Positions 1 to 7,996 are shown, counted from the first letter of the stretch. The stretch is 38,567 bases of DNA from Candidatus Poribacteria bacterium (GCA_022822085.1 JAJECK010000078.1:1-38567), one strand, 5' to 3'. Numbers and translations are program-made. The notes: generated by a model from the letters alone, not told the origin.

Positions 1-1
1 C

Positions 2-877
2 AGTGTGCCATTCAAAAGTGGTACTGAAACAGATGAACTCCTCATCTATATTCTGATAGAACATCAATCATCGGTAGATGTGTCTATGGGGTTCCGTTTG
101 CTGTTCTATATGATGAATATCTGGGATGCCCAACGTCAAAGATGGGAACAGGATAACGTGCAGAAAAGCGAATGGCGTTTGCGTCCGATACTCCCTATCG
201 TGTTTTATAGCGGTGATAGACGGTGGCATGTGCCGTTATCTGTGACTGCGATTATGGATATACCGGAAGTGCTGACACGGTTCGTTCCCGATTTTGACAC
301 ACTCTTTCTAAATGTGAAGGAGATAGAGACTACAGAACTCACGAAAACCGATCATCCGTTTGGATGGTTACTCACTGTGCTACATAATGAGAAAGCGGCT
401 AAGGAAACTATAAGAGAAGCGTTGACGGAAGCGATTACGTATCTCAATACATTGGAATCGGAGCAGGCGGAACAGAGAATACGGGCACTACACTATTTTG
501 TGATGTTGATCGCAAATCGGCGTCCATCTGATGAACATGATGAGTTGATAGATTTAGTAAATCAGCATTCAGGTGAAGAGGAGGTAGAACTGATGGCAAA
601 GTCAATGGCAGACGTGATGAGAGAAGAAGGTATCAAAGCAGGTATAGCTGAAGGCATTGAACAGGGCAAAGCACAAGGCATAGAACAGGGAGAAACACAA
701 GCGAAACGAGATGATGTAATTAAATTACTGATGCATCAGTTTCCAGATGTGTCAGATACTATTGTTGAAGCGATACACGAGCTTCAGGAACGTTCCCGAC
801 TTGATACCTTGTTTGATCAGATCTTAACGGCAACATCATTTGATGATATAGATTTGAATGGAATCGGCAATTTGTGA
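2..877 (+). CDS. Rpn-family PD-(D/E)XK nuclease / putative transposase, C-terminal part (5' cut by window edge)
   Basis: The frame is open to the left edge of the window. The first possible start (GTG at 5) reads as an internal valine, so the N-terminus lies outside. The visible part starts inside the nuclease core: the LIYILIEHQS stretch carries the Glu and Gln of the E-x-Q variant of the PD-(D/E)XK active site. The segments RLLFYMMNIW, RLRPILPIVFYSGDRRW and FVPDFDTLFLNV are typical of the Rpn / YhgA-like family. Around residues 205-230 there are eight-residue repeats of the type EGIEQGKA that predict a charged helix or coiled coil, a common tail in this family. Family knowledge: Rpn proteins are DNA nucleases that promote RecA-independent recombination, and they are often multicopy. 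The N-terminal part of a second member lies at the right edge of the window. Family assignment is strong; the role in this organism is not known. Confidence 0.85.
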   Translation, partial: SVPFKSGTETDELLIYILIEHQSSVDVSMGFRLLFYMMNIWDAQRQRWEQDNVQKSEWRLRPILPIVFYSGDRRWHVPLSVTAIMDIPEVLTRFVPDFDTLFLNVKEIETTELTKTDHPFGWLLTVLHNEKAAKETIREALTEAITYLNTLESEQAEQRIRALHYFVMLIANRRPSDEHDELIDLVNQHSGEEEVELMAKSMADVMREEGIKAGIAEGIEQGKAQGIEQGETQAKRDDVIKLLMHQFPDVSDTIVEAIHELQERSRLDTLFDQILTATSFDDIDLNGIGNL

Positions 878-1143
878 ACTGTTCTTAATGCTGAATCTCG
901 GATTGACTCGGATAACACGGATTTCTCAAAGAAGAACCTGTAACTATTAGGTTCCATTTCTGAAAAAACGTTACTCCTGTACTAAGGAATCATAAGAGAG
1001 AAAACACCTTTTATCCAAGTAGGACATGTAAATCCGAGATAGAATCTCGCCTCATACGAAATTCTTGTTGAATTATAGACAAAACTTAGTTAAACTATGT
1101 GTTTAAGAAATTTTCCGTATGAACCACAACAAAGGACACCACG

Positions 1144-2424
1144 TTGAACATTCTCGTTATTGGACAGGGAGGGCGTGAACACACCCTCGCCTGGAAACTG
1201 GCACAGAGTCCGCTCGTCCAAAAAATATACTGCACACCCGGAAACGCAGGTATCGCACAGATTGCCGAACAAATTCAGATAGATGATAATTTCATCGCAC
1301 TCGCGAATTGGGCAGAATCCAATAACATTGATTTAACAGTTGTCGGTCCTGAGAACCCTTTAGCAGCAGGAATCGTTGATGTTCTTAGTGAACGTGGTTT
1401 GAAAGCATTCGGACCCAACAAACAAGCCGCACGACTTGAAGGGAGCAAAGATTTCGCAAAACAGTTGATGCTGAAAAACGACATCCCGACAGCAACGTAC
1501 AAGACATTTGAAGATGCTGACGAAGCAATTGCCTATATTGAAGATATTAAGAGCCCTGTTTTTGTAAAAGCCGATGGGTTAGCAGCTGGAAAAGGAGTCA
1601 TTCCCGGACGCACCATCGTCGACGCGACCCAAGCAGTCAAGACAATTTTAGTAGAAAAAGCATTTGGCGATGCAGGAAATAGTGTTGTTATTGAAGAAGA
1701 ATTAATTGGCGAAGAAGCATCATTTACTGTCCTTGTAGATGGGCAGAACTGTCTACCATTCGTAAGTTCACAGGATCACAAGATGTCGCACGATGGGGAT
1801 ACCGGTAAAAACACTGGTGGAATGGGAGCATACTCACCCGCACCCGTTATGACTCCCGAACTCCACAACTACGTAATGGATCGCGTCGTTTATCCAACTA
1901 TCAACGGAATGGCAAGTATAGGATGCCCTTTCAAAGGTGTCCTATACGTCGGACTGATGATTACCGATACAGGTCCAAAAGTGTTGGAATTCAACTGTCG
2001 TTTCGGAGACCCTGAAACGCAAGTTCTATTACCTCGGTTAAAAAGCGATTTGGTTCCGTTACTGTTGGCATGTATTGACGGAACACTTGACCAACACACT
2101 GATGTTCAATGGCATACTGAAGCCGCAGCATGTGTTGTCATGGCATCGGGAGGATATCCAAACACGTATCAAACTGGAAAAGTTATTACCGGCTTAGCAA
2201 AAACCGATTCAGATGATGGTGTAACCGTCTTTCACGCAGGAACAAAGCAGCAGGGAGAGAACATCGTCACCGCAGGTGGACGCGTGTTAGGTGTTACCGC
2301 ACTCTCGGAGCATCTCAAATTAGCTATCGAAAAAGCATACCACGGTGTTTCTGCCATACATTTCGAAGATGCACATTGGCGAAAAGACATCGGACATAGA
2401 GCGTTATCACGAACAAAATCGTAA
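1144..2424 (+). CDS. purD: Phosphoribosylamine--glycine ligase (GARS)
   Basis: This ATP-grasp enzyme makes GAR from phosphoribosylamine, glycine and ATP, the second step of de novo purine synthesis, in the cytosol. The 426-residue length is normal for the family. Visible landmarks are the N-terminal MNILVIGQGGREHTLAW, GNAG at about 33-36, VVGPENPLAAG, the ATP-grasp segment FVKADGLAAGKGV, SSQDHKMSHDGDTGKNTGGM, and the metal/ATP-binding LEFNCRFGDPETQ. The start is TTG at 1144, chosen because the family begins exactly here and an AAAGGA Shine-Dalgarno-like sequence sits just upstream. The gene is followed on the same strand, after about 30 bp, by a VWA protein, so co-transcription is possible. 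No other purine gene is nearby. Confidence 0.97.
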   Translation: MNILVIGQGGREHTLAWKLAQSPLVQKIYCTPGNAGIAQIAEQIQIDDNFIALANWAESNNIDLTVVGPENPLAAGIVDVLSERGLKAFGPNKQAARLEGSKDFAKQLMLKNDIPTATYKTFEDADEAIAYIEDIKSPVFVKADGLAAGKGVIPGRTIVDATQAVKTILVEKAFGDAGNSVVIEEELIGEEASFTVLVDGQNCLPFVSSQDHKMSHDGDTGKNTGGMGAYSPAPVMTPELHNYVMDRVVYPTINGMASIGCPFKGVLYVGLMITDTGPKVLEFNCRFGDPETQVLLPRLKSDLVPLLLACIDGTLDQHTDVQWHTEAAACVVMASGGYPNTYQTGKVITGLAKTDSDDGVTVFHAGTKQQGENIVTAGGRVLGVTALSEHLKLAIEKAYHGVSAIHFEDAHWRKDIGHRALSRTKS

Positions 2425-2454
2425 GATTAATATCAAACATTAATGGAGCCTGAA

Positions 2455-3636
2455 ATGACAGATAGAATCACTAACCGACAAATTCAGAAACAGATTCGGA
2501 AAATGCGGATGCGTTCAATTATTTTGTTATCTCTCATTTTCCATCTGAGTTTAGCTATTGTCTACATATTCCTGCATCTGAATGGCATAACTGAACACCA
2601 ACACAAGCCAATTGACACTCCGATCTTTGAGAACATCACATGGCAGGAACGCCTAAATATACCGAAACGTCCATTGGCAAACCTACATTCTGAGCAGAAT
2701 CAAGACTTCTCAGAAAATACGCAACACCAACTTGAAGAACCCAAACACAGACAAGCAGAAGTAGAAAAACTCAGTTCCAGAGTTGTTATTCATGATGTTG
2801 AAAACAACACTGCTCCAATAGACGATATTCCCGAACTGATGACTGACGCTAAATTAAGGGACGCTGAAGTTTCTAACCTCAGCCACCTTGTATCACTTCC
2901 AGGTCGGACAGATGGGATCGGTCGCGTTACTGGAAATGTCCGTGCACCTGGAAGCGGAACAGGCAGCTACAAAGGAGGTCCCCTATGGATTGGCGGACCC
3001 GGAGGTCCCGAACTGCCCGGTAATGAATCTGATCCCCGCGAGCCACCACCGCCTATCATAGAATTGCCCGATGCCCCTGAGGGAACAACTAACGTTATTT
3101 ACTGTCTTGATACCTCCGCAAGCATGCAGGCAGCCGGACTCAACAAACTTGAACTGGCAATCCAAGCTATAAAAGATTCCATTCTGAGTCTCAGTAATGG
3201 TGATACATTCAACATCGTTGTGTTTTCTTCTGGTGTTAAAACTATGAGCAAAGAAATGCTACCGGCAAATGCGGGTAATGTGAAACGCACTATGCGGTAT
3301 CTTGACAACTTCACACCAGAAAGAATCCGATATAATCGTGGAACGAATATCCTTACCGCGCTTGAAGCATCATTAATGTTTAACTCTTCCGTTATCGTAT
3401 TGGTAACTGATGGTCTCCCGCATACAATTGAAGGGCACAATATAGAAACTGATACACAGACAATTCTCAATACAATCAGAGAAAAGAATCTAAACCGCAC
3501 ACATATCTATGTCGTCGCGCTTGAAATAGACTTAAAACGTTCTGTCGGCGCACAATTGCTCATATCTCTGACACAAGAACACAACGGCAACCTAAAAGTG
3601 CTGGACACAGAAGCATTACGTATGTATAGTAAATAA
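2455..3636 (+). CDS. Membrane-anchored VWA-domain protein (paralogue 1)
   Basis: This is a 393-residue protein with a short basic cytoplasmic N-terminus, one transmembrane segment at about 21-41 (IILLSLIFHLSLAIVYIFL), a long polar/proline-rich linker, a Gly-rich stretch and a C-terminal von Willebrand A domain. The metal-binding (MIDAS) residues are complete: DTSAS at about 219-223, the Thr in NRGTNI, and the Asp in VLVTDGLP. The start is put at ATG 2455 rather than ATG 2443 because a GGAG Shine-Dalgarno lies 6 nt before 2455, inside the longer frame. The N-terminal anchor resembles TonB-like proteins in general layout, but no TonB C-terminal domain is present. It is strongly similar to the protein at 4252-5442 along its length. 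The function is probably protein-protein contact on the outer face of the inner membrane; the partner is unknown. Confidence 0.85.
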   Translation: MTDRITNRQIQKQIRKMRMRSIILLSLIFHLSLAIVYIFLHLNGITEHQHKPIDTPIFENITWQERLNIPKRPLANLHSEQNQDFSENTQHQLEEPKHRQAEVEKLSSRVVIHDVENNTAPIDDIPELMTDAKLRDAEVSNLSHLVSLPGRTDGIGRVTGNVRAPGSGTGSYKGGPLWIGGPGGPELPGNESDPREPPPPIIELPDAPEGTTNVIYCLDTSASMQAAGLNKLELAIQAIKDSILSLSNGDTFNIVVFSSGVKTMSKEMLPANAGNVKRTMRYLDNFTPERIRYNRGTNILTALEASLMFNSSVIVLVTDGLPHTIEGHNIETDTQTILNTIREKNLNRTHIYVVALEIDLKRSVGAQLLISLTQEHNGNLKVLDTEALRMYSK

Positions 3637-3701
3637 TCTCAGGTTCCCACCTATTAGGTAAATTCTCTTGTAGGGGGGATTTCTACAGCGTATCTCACAA
3701 A

Positions 3702-4217
3702 ATGACAGAGGAACTCACATATAAAATCGCAAAATGCTGCAATCCTGAAGAAGATAACCCAATTATAGGATACTTCAAGGAGGATAGCACTATCGCTGTT
3801 CACAACACATCATGTCCAGCAGTACCTGGCTTAAGAACAGAAAGACTGTTAGATATAACGTGGGAAGAAATACATAAATCCAAAATCACAGATGCTTCAC
3901 ATGATATTTCTGATGAGGTAAACGAATTAGATGAAACAGATTACTTTATTTTGAAACATCATCAGGAATTAGGTGTGGATTATTCTATCGTTGTTGCTGA
4001 AACATTGAGAATCCCGCTTGAAGAAATGCATCAACGCCATCGTAAATTGAGAGAACTTGGCGGTTTGAAACGCGTTGAAGGACGCATCATTCAATACCGC
4101 AAAAATATCGTCAAAGGAAAATGGATTAAGCACCGAAACCATACATATTATAAACTCACACCAAAAGGAAGTCGCTGGATAACCGCTTTTGAAAGGCAAT
4201 CTTCAAGCACTGATTGA
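3702..4217 (+). CDS. RelA/SpoT-type zinc-finger (RIS-like) domain fused to a winged-helix-like domain
   Basis: This 171-residue protein sits between the two VWA paralogues, 65 bp after the first and 34 bp before the second. Residues 7-52 match the pattern of the Cys-containing domain found near the C-terminus of RelA/SpoT stringent-response enzymes: KCCNP at 11-15, PIIGY at 20-24, then H34 and C38 in VHNTSCP, and a closing LLDITWE. The C12-C13-H34-C38 set is the metal-ligand pattern of that domain. No synthetase, hydrolase, TGS or ACT domain is present. The second half (about 78-165) has the helix-rich, basic look of a winged helix, ending in YYKLTPKGSRWITAFER, which resembles the wing and end of MarR/PadR-like regulators. 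It could be a ribosome- or RNA-binding domain recruited to a regulator. The first-half assignment is fairly sure; the DNA-binding role is inferred. Confidence 0.65.
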   Translation: MTEELTYKIAKCCNPEEDNPIIGYFKEDSTIAVHNTSCPAVPGLRTERLLDITWEEIHKSKITDASHDISDEVNELDETDYFILKHHQELGVDYSIVVAETLRIPLEEMHQRHRKLRELGGLKRVEGRIIQYRKNIVKGKWIKHRNHTYYKLTPKGSRWITAFERQSSSTD

Positions 4218-4251
4218 TAATTTTACATAAATCCACAAGGAGAACACCAGA

Positions 4252-5442
4252 ATGTTAGATGAAATGCAGGATCGATTTGCTCAAAAAGAACTACGTAGAA
4301 CGCGTATGCGATCAATTATCTTGTTGTCACTTATTTTTCATTTGAGTGCCGCCATTGTCTACTTATTCTTGCCGTTGGGGCACCTTGATGACAGACAAGG
4401 AGACGCACTCGCTTTCGATCTATTTAAGGAAAGTGAGCCGATACATGAACGAAAACTGCGACCGAAACCCCCGCTTTCAAAAAAACGGCTTGATCCCAAT
4501 CAAAAACTCGCTAAAGATGCTATGCAGAAAAAGATTGATGCCGCAAAGAACGAACGCGACGAAGTTGTCAAATTGAGCGAAAGGGTTGTTATCCATGACG
4601 TTGAAGTCAACAACGCACCAATAAATGAATTAGTACCAGACGTGATGACAGACGCAAAGTTAAGGGAAGCTGAAGCATCAAACCTGAGCAAATTAATCTC
4701 ACAACCCGGCCGCACAGATGGAATGGGTCTTGTTACAGGACGTGTCCGCGCACGCGGGGACGGTTTTGGAAAATTTCGCGGATCCTCGCAGGGCGGCGGT
4801 GGAGATGGACTTCTTGAAGGTGGCGGAAGTTCCGGCTACAAAGACCCACTCGGTATCATCAAATTCCTAAACGATCTTGATGGACCGCAAAATGTTGTGT
4901 ACTGCCTTGATGTCTCCGCAAGTATGCAAGCAGCAGGTCTTAACAAGTTGGAATTAGCACTCAATGCAGTAAAAGATTCGGTTCTCATGCTCGGAAGTGA
5001 TGATAAATTCAATATCGTTCCATTCTCTACGACCTCTAAAATGATGAGTGAGAAACTATTACCCGCAGATGAAAAAAGCATCAAACATGCACTATGGTAT
5101 CTTGATGGATTTACACCCGCAAGCATTCAAAATAACAGAGGCACTAACATCCTCGCAGCACTAAAAACTGCCTTGGCACATGACTCTTCTGTTATTGTAT
5201 TGGTTACAGACGGTCTCCCGACCACAATTCAAGGACACGAAATCGAAACTAATCCTGAAAATATACTCAGTTTTGTACAAGAACAGAATGTCCAGAAAGC
5301 AAGAATCTATGTTGTAGCTCTTGAGATTGATTTACGGACTTCCCCTGGCGCATACTTACTTGAATCACTTGCCATCCAACATAATGGCGATATGAAAGTA
5401 GTTAATCAGGAAAAATTGATGGAGTTGAATCAACAGAAATAA
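4252..5442 (+). CDS. Membrane-anchored VWA-domain protein (paralogue 2)
   Basis: This 396-residue protein is closely related to the one at 2455-3636 and has the same order: a basic N-terminus, one transmembrane segment at about 21-42, a charged linker with a likely helix around 80-115, the shared block RVVIHDVE...APIN followed by VMTDAKLREAEASNLS, a Gly-rich stretch near 180-195, and a VWA domain. The MIDAS residues are intact: DVSAS at 220-224, T298 in NRGTNI, and D320 in VTDGLP. The start is ATG 4252 with AAGGAG upstream; ATG 4264 is an alternative. The two paralogues differ mostly in the linker, which suggests duplication followed by divergence. Two copies around a zinc-finger/winged-helix protein suggest a small conserved cassette. 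Ligand and partner are unknown. Confidence 0.85.
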   Translation: MLDEMQDRFAQKELRRTRMRSIILLSLIFHLSAAIVYLFLPLGHLDDRQGDALAFDLFKESEPIHERKLRPKPPLSKKRLDPNQKLAKDAMQKKIDAAKNERDEVVKLSERVVIHDVEVNNAPINELVPDVMTDAKLREAEASNLSKLISQPGRTDGMGLVTGRVRARGDGFGKFRGSSQGGGGDGLLEGGGSSGYKDPLGIIKFLNDLDGPQNVVYCLDVSASMQAAGLNKLELALNAVKDSVLMLGSDDKFNIVPFSTTSKMMSEKLLPADEKSIKHALWYLDGFTPASIQNNRGTNILAALKTALAHDSSVIVLVTDGLPTTIQGHEIETNPENILSFVQEQNVQKARIYVVALEIDLRTSPGAYLLESLAIQHNGDMKVVNQEKLMELNQQK

Positions 5443-5612
5443 CCTTGTAATTATGCAGCGCAATTTAGTTTTAAGAATTTTAGTTGATGTGCATTACTTA
5501 GAATTGTAGTTTGGAACGGAATTATTTACGTGAATCCTATAGTTGAAAATATAAGTATAGTCTACTTATGAGTATTTTCTTTAGTCCGGTATGAAGGTTA
5601 ACTTATTAATTG

Positions 5613-5682
5613 GGTCCTTTTCCTTCTGGGCGGGGGCAGTTGTACTCCTGCTGGCGAGGTTTGCTAACCTCACCACAGGACC
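5613..5682. repeat. Small nested palindrome (GAGGTT/AACCTC type)
   Basis: An inner inverted repeat GAGGTT-TGCT-AACCTC (5656-5671) is nested in an outer GGTCCT (5613-5618) / AGGACC (5677-5682). Similar short palindromes occur at 9277-9300, 15749-15815 and 22011-22025, so this is one of a dispersed family. It lies in the gap before the SDR gene and argues against extending that gene upstream to 5610. Confidence 0.6.
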
Positions 5683-5726
5683 GAAATTATTTTTTAATCT
5701 TCATGGGGACAAAACACACATACAAT

Positions 5727-6533
5727 ATGAACCAAAAATCTGCTACAGATACAATCCATCACTTTAGATTAGATGGCAAGGTCAGCCTCGTCAGTGGTGC
5801 CAGTCGTGGCATCGGCAGAGCAATGGCAGAAGGACTCGCTGGAGCAGGTTCACAACTCGTCATTGCCGGCAGAGAAATTGACACACTCATCCCAGTCGCA
5901 GAACAGATTGCCAAAGAAACTGACACCCGCGTTCTCCCAATTCAAGCAGATGTCAGTAATCTGCAGGAAATTGATGCACTTGTTGACCAAACCGTTAAGA
6001 CCTCTGGTAGACTTGACATACTGGTGAACAACGCAGGTGTGAATGTCCGAAATCCCGCACTGGAATTCTCCGAAGAAGATTGGGACTTCGTCACAGATGT
6101 CAATTTAAAAGGCGCGTTCTTTCTCGCAAAAGCATGTGGTAAAGTTATGGAAAAGCAAGGCGGCGGCAAAGTCATCAATACGTTGTCGCTGACCTCCGCA
6201 ATCGGTCTACCAACAAGTGTCGCCTATACCGCAGCAAAAGGCGGGCTATTACAACTCACCAAACTGCTCGCTGTTGAATGGGCAGAACATAATATTCAGG
6301 TCAACGGCATCGCACCCGGGTTTATCCGCACTGAGATGACCGCGCCTGCAAGGGAAGATAGCCGAAACGAATGGATACTCAATCGCACACCGGCACTCCG
6401 CTGGGGTGAACCAGAAGACCTCGCAGGATTGACGATTTTCTTCGCATCAAACGCCTCCGACTTTGTTACGGGTCAAATGGTCTTCGTTGATGGCGGGTTT
6501 ATGGCAGGAAGTGATTGGAGAAAACAGAAATAA
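5727..6533 (+). CDS. Short-chain dehydrogenase/reductase (SDR) family oxidoreductase
   Basis: This is a classical SDR of 268 residues, an NAD(P)-dependent oxidoreductase of the cytosol. The Rossmann motif GASRGIG is at about 24-30, NNAG at 101-104, catalytic Ser near 154, and YTAAK with Tyr167 and Lys171. The ending FVTGQMVFVDGGFMAG is typical of the gluconate 5-dehydrogenase / 3-oxoacyl-ACP-reductase-like branch. The substrate cannot be told from sequence alone. ATG 5727 is preferred: the longer frame from 5610 runs through a repeat, and the family begins close to the LDGKVSLVSG stretch. ATG 5703 is a second choice. Neither start has a strong Shine-Dalgarno. The next gene starts two codons' length or less downstream, so the two are probably co-translated. 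Confidence 0.88.
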   Translation: MNQKSATDTIHHFRLDGKVSLVSGASRGIGRAMAEGLAGAGSQLVIAGREIDTLIPVAEQIAKETDTRVLPIQADVSNLQEIDALVDQTVKTSGRLDILVNNAGVNVRNPALEFSEEDWDFVTDVNLKGAFFLAKACGKVMEKQGGGKVINTLSLTSAIGLPTSVAYTAAKGGLLQLTKLLAVEWAEHNIQVNGIAPGFIRTEMTAPAREDSRNEWILNRTPALRWGEPEDLAGLTIFFASNASDFVTGQMVFVDGGFMAGSDWRKQK

Positions 6534-6534
6534 T

Positions 6535-6759
6535 ATGGAAACTGAACCAACACTTTCTCCTTTGCAACAAGCGGAACACCTAATATCAGAATTTGGGATA
6601 GAAGGTGCAGTCCTGTTTGATCATAAACCTGTTTTAAGAATTCAAGTCCCAGACTCTCTATTTACGCGAGTACTTGAACGCCGCACCGAACTCGTCGAAA
6701 AACTAAAACCCACCGGATTTCGTTTCATCGCACTTGACCTTAACAGTAATAAAGATTAA
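6535..6759 (+). CDS. Small protein resembling the C-terminal tail of LarE/PP-loop sulfurtransferases
   Basis: This 74-residue protein starts at ATG 6535, one base after the SDR stop codon, with GGAG about 14 nt upstream inside the SDR gene. The segment from about 35 to 70 (IQVPDSLFTRVLERR, then ELVEKLKPTGFRFIALDL) looks like the C-terminal end of LarE-type ATP-dependent sacrificial sulfur transferases, where a Arg-x-x-(I/L)-V-x-x-(L/F)-K-x-x-G-F-x-(Y/F)-x-x-(L)-D-L pattern is common. The PP-loop ATPase part is absent, so it cannot be an active sulfurtransferase alone. It could be a split subunit, a remnant, or an unrelated small domain. Tight coupling to the SDR suggests a shared role. Moderate certainty that it is a real gene, lower for the family link. 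Confidence 0.55.
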   Translation: METEPTLSPLQQAEHLISEFGIEGAVLFDHKPVLRIQVPDSLFTRVLERRTELVEKLKPTGFRFIALDLNSNKD

Positions 6760-6955
6760 ATAGCCCCAACAGGGCGATATGTTTATAGAATTCAGTGAAC
6801 TCCCCCATAGTCAACCCCTACTGAACGAACAGCCAATCATAAAAAAGAGGGTAGCGATCCGAAGACCGCTCCCCCTCAATCACGATTTGGATAGCGCGCT
6901 GTCCAAACCGCGATCTATGAGCACGCCTTAGGGGAGAGGGACAGGCGTACTCACT
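6760..6955. other. Gene-free stretch with five successive hairpins, possible structured RNA
   Basis: Right after the stop codon at 6759 there is GCCC-CAACA-GGGC (6763-6775), a possible weak terminator. It is followed by TTCAGT/ACTGAA (6791-6796/6820-6825), a GAGGG-T-AGCG ... CGCT-CC-CCCTC stem (6847-6877), an imperfect 36-bp palindrome centred on AGCGCGCT (6879-6914), and ACGCCT/AGGCGT (6923-6928/6943-6948). The density of stems suggests a folded transcript or the end of a decayed mobile element. No known RNA family was recognised. Confidence 0.4.
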
Positions 6956-7033
6956 ATATTAAAGCAAATGAATTAGGAAAAACGCTTTATCAAGTCAAAA
7001 ATGAACCGTATTCAAATTTTCTACGTCAACAAC

Positions 7034-7192
7034 TAATACCATTTCTAATAATTATAGTCTCTTTCATGTACCATAAACTTCCAGTTTGTGCGGTATTTCT
7101 CTTTAATGTTCCATAAACTTCCAGTTTGTACGGTCCTTCAAGACCTGCTTTAACAACTCTTCATGGGATAAACATTTATAGAAATGGTATTA
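7034..7192. repeat. MITE-like element, copy A
   Basis: The 159-bp unit is bounded by perfect 14-bp inverted ends TAATACCATTTCTA (7034-7047) and TAGAAATGGTATTA (7179-7192). The same ends, perfect or decayed, bound elements at 9111, 15828 and 21815. Unlike those, this copy has no large internal GTCGGGTTTCG palindrome; its interior holds a tandem repeat instead. No transposase is encoded, so it would need to be moved in trans. Confidence 0.65.
7071..7134. repeat. Two direct repeats, 24 bp each, 40-bp spacing
   Basis: CCATAAACTTCCAGTTTG begins at 7071 and again at 7111; each continues to a shared CGGT with one base difference. Each unit contains the small palindrome AAACT-TCC-AGTTT. The pair lies inside MITE-like copy A. 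It could be protein-binding sites or simple internal duplication. Confidence 0.6.
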
Positions 7193-7197
7193 GATTC

Positions 7198-7347
7198 ATA
7201 CCAGAGAGAAGGTACACACTCAACAAAGACGATGGCGTAACGCAAAGACTTATGAAGATGATGGATATATTGAAAAAACGTCTCGAAAGTGAAGCACCCA
7301 GACCAGTGCCCGAATCTGAGTTACAAGTAACTGAAAAAACCCTCTAA
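7198..7347 (+). pseudogene. Possible C-terminal gene remnant
   Basis: A 49-codon open stretch, reading FIPERRYTLNKDDGV and then a lysine-rich helix-like segment up to a stop at 7347. The open frame extends back to an ATG at 7126, but that part runs through the right end of MITE-like copy A and its tandem repeats, so it is unlikely to be native coding sequence. The most economical reading is the tail of a gene whose front was lost near the element. An independent small protein starting at an internal Met (7252) is possible. Family not recognised. Confidence 0.25.
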
Positions 7348-7895
7348 ACATAGACGGTACAAGGATCGGGTAATTTCAATAATCCGAAAAACATGGCACA
7401 ATAGGGCACTCAGCACCAATCAGGCAGAATGCAATCCGTACATTCCACCAAACCCGTTTAGTGTTAATTGATAATACTATTAAGCAAATATCGTGCCATA
7501 TATCCAATTTTTGCCAATATTGACATCCAAACAAAAAACCAAAAAAGATAGCAGATATGATCTATGTTCTAAACTTATGTATAGACTGGTTTTATCAGCC
7601 ACTACAATTTTGTTAAGGTTTTTCAAAATAAATTGAAAAAATAAAATCACAAGTTGTATATGTACACTGAATTTGCCCGCACACAAAAAATGTATTGCGA
7701 ATCATGCCAATTTTGTATTGTTCATACAAAAAACGCGTCCTTAAAATCTGCTGAAAATCTTATTTTTTCATAGAGAACAACATCGTTTGCATCACAAAAA
7801 AAATTCATATCAAGTCAACTAAAATTCTCCTGTTACGTTTATATTTCAGAAAACAATGTGCTGCATTTATTTCTTACAATGCCCAAACGATTAGG
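7348..7895. other. AT-rich gap, no gene seen
   Basis: About 550 bp of AT-rich sequence with several A/T runs and no open frame with convincing start, ribosome site and protein pattern on either strand. A 68-codon minus-strand frame at 7480-7686 looks like a chance ORF. The region precedes the regulator gene at 7997 and may hold its promoter. Confidence 0.5.
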
Positions 7896-7917
7896 GTATG
7901 GTAATGACGCACCATAC
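7896..7917. promoter_or_regulatory. Inverted repeat upstream of AAA+ regulator, possible operator
   Basis: A perfect inverted repeat GTATGGT - 8 nt - ACCATAC lies 79 bp before the regulator start codon. Its size and symmetry fit a dimeric DNA-binding protein site, perhaps for the regulator itself (Fis-type HTH). This is inference from symmetry only. Confidence 0.4.
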
Positions 7918-7996
7918 AACTAACAGCATTGAGGATATAAATTGCATAAACTTAAATATACTTCGTCCAGAATAATATATACTTAAGGAGCACATT

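Noticed and set aside
878-1143. GAACCT/AGGTTC stem at 934-954 as terminator of the first Rpn gene
   Set aside because: The stem is short and no T-run follows it; it may be chance.
5610-5726. N-terminal extension of the SDR gene
   Set aside because: It runs through a palindromic repeat, lacks SDR-like sequence, and the family starts after ATG 5727.
7480-7686. 68-codon minus-strand open frame
   Set aside because: It lies in AT-rich DNA with no ribosome site; the hydrophobic, Phe/Ile-rich sequence is what AT-rich DNA gives by chance.
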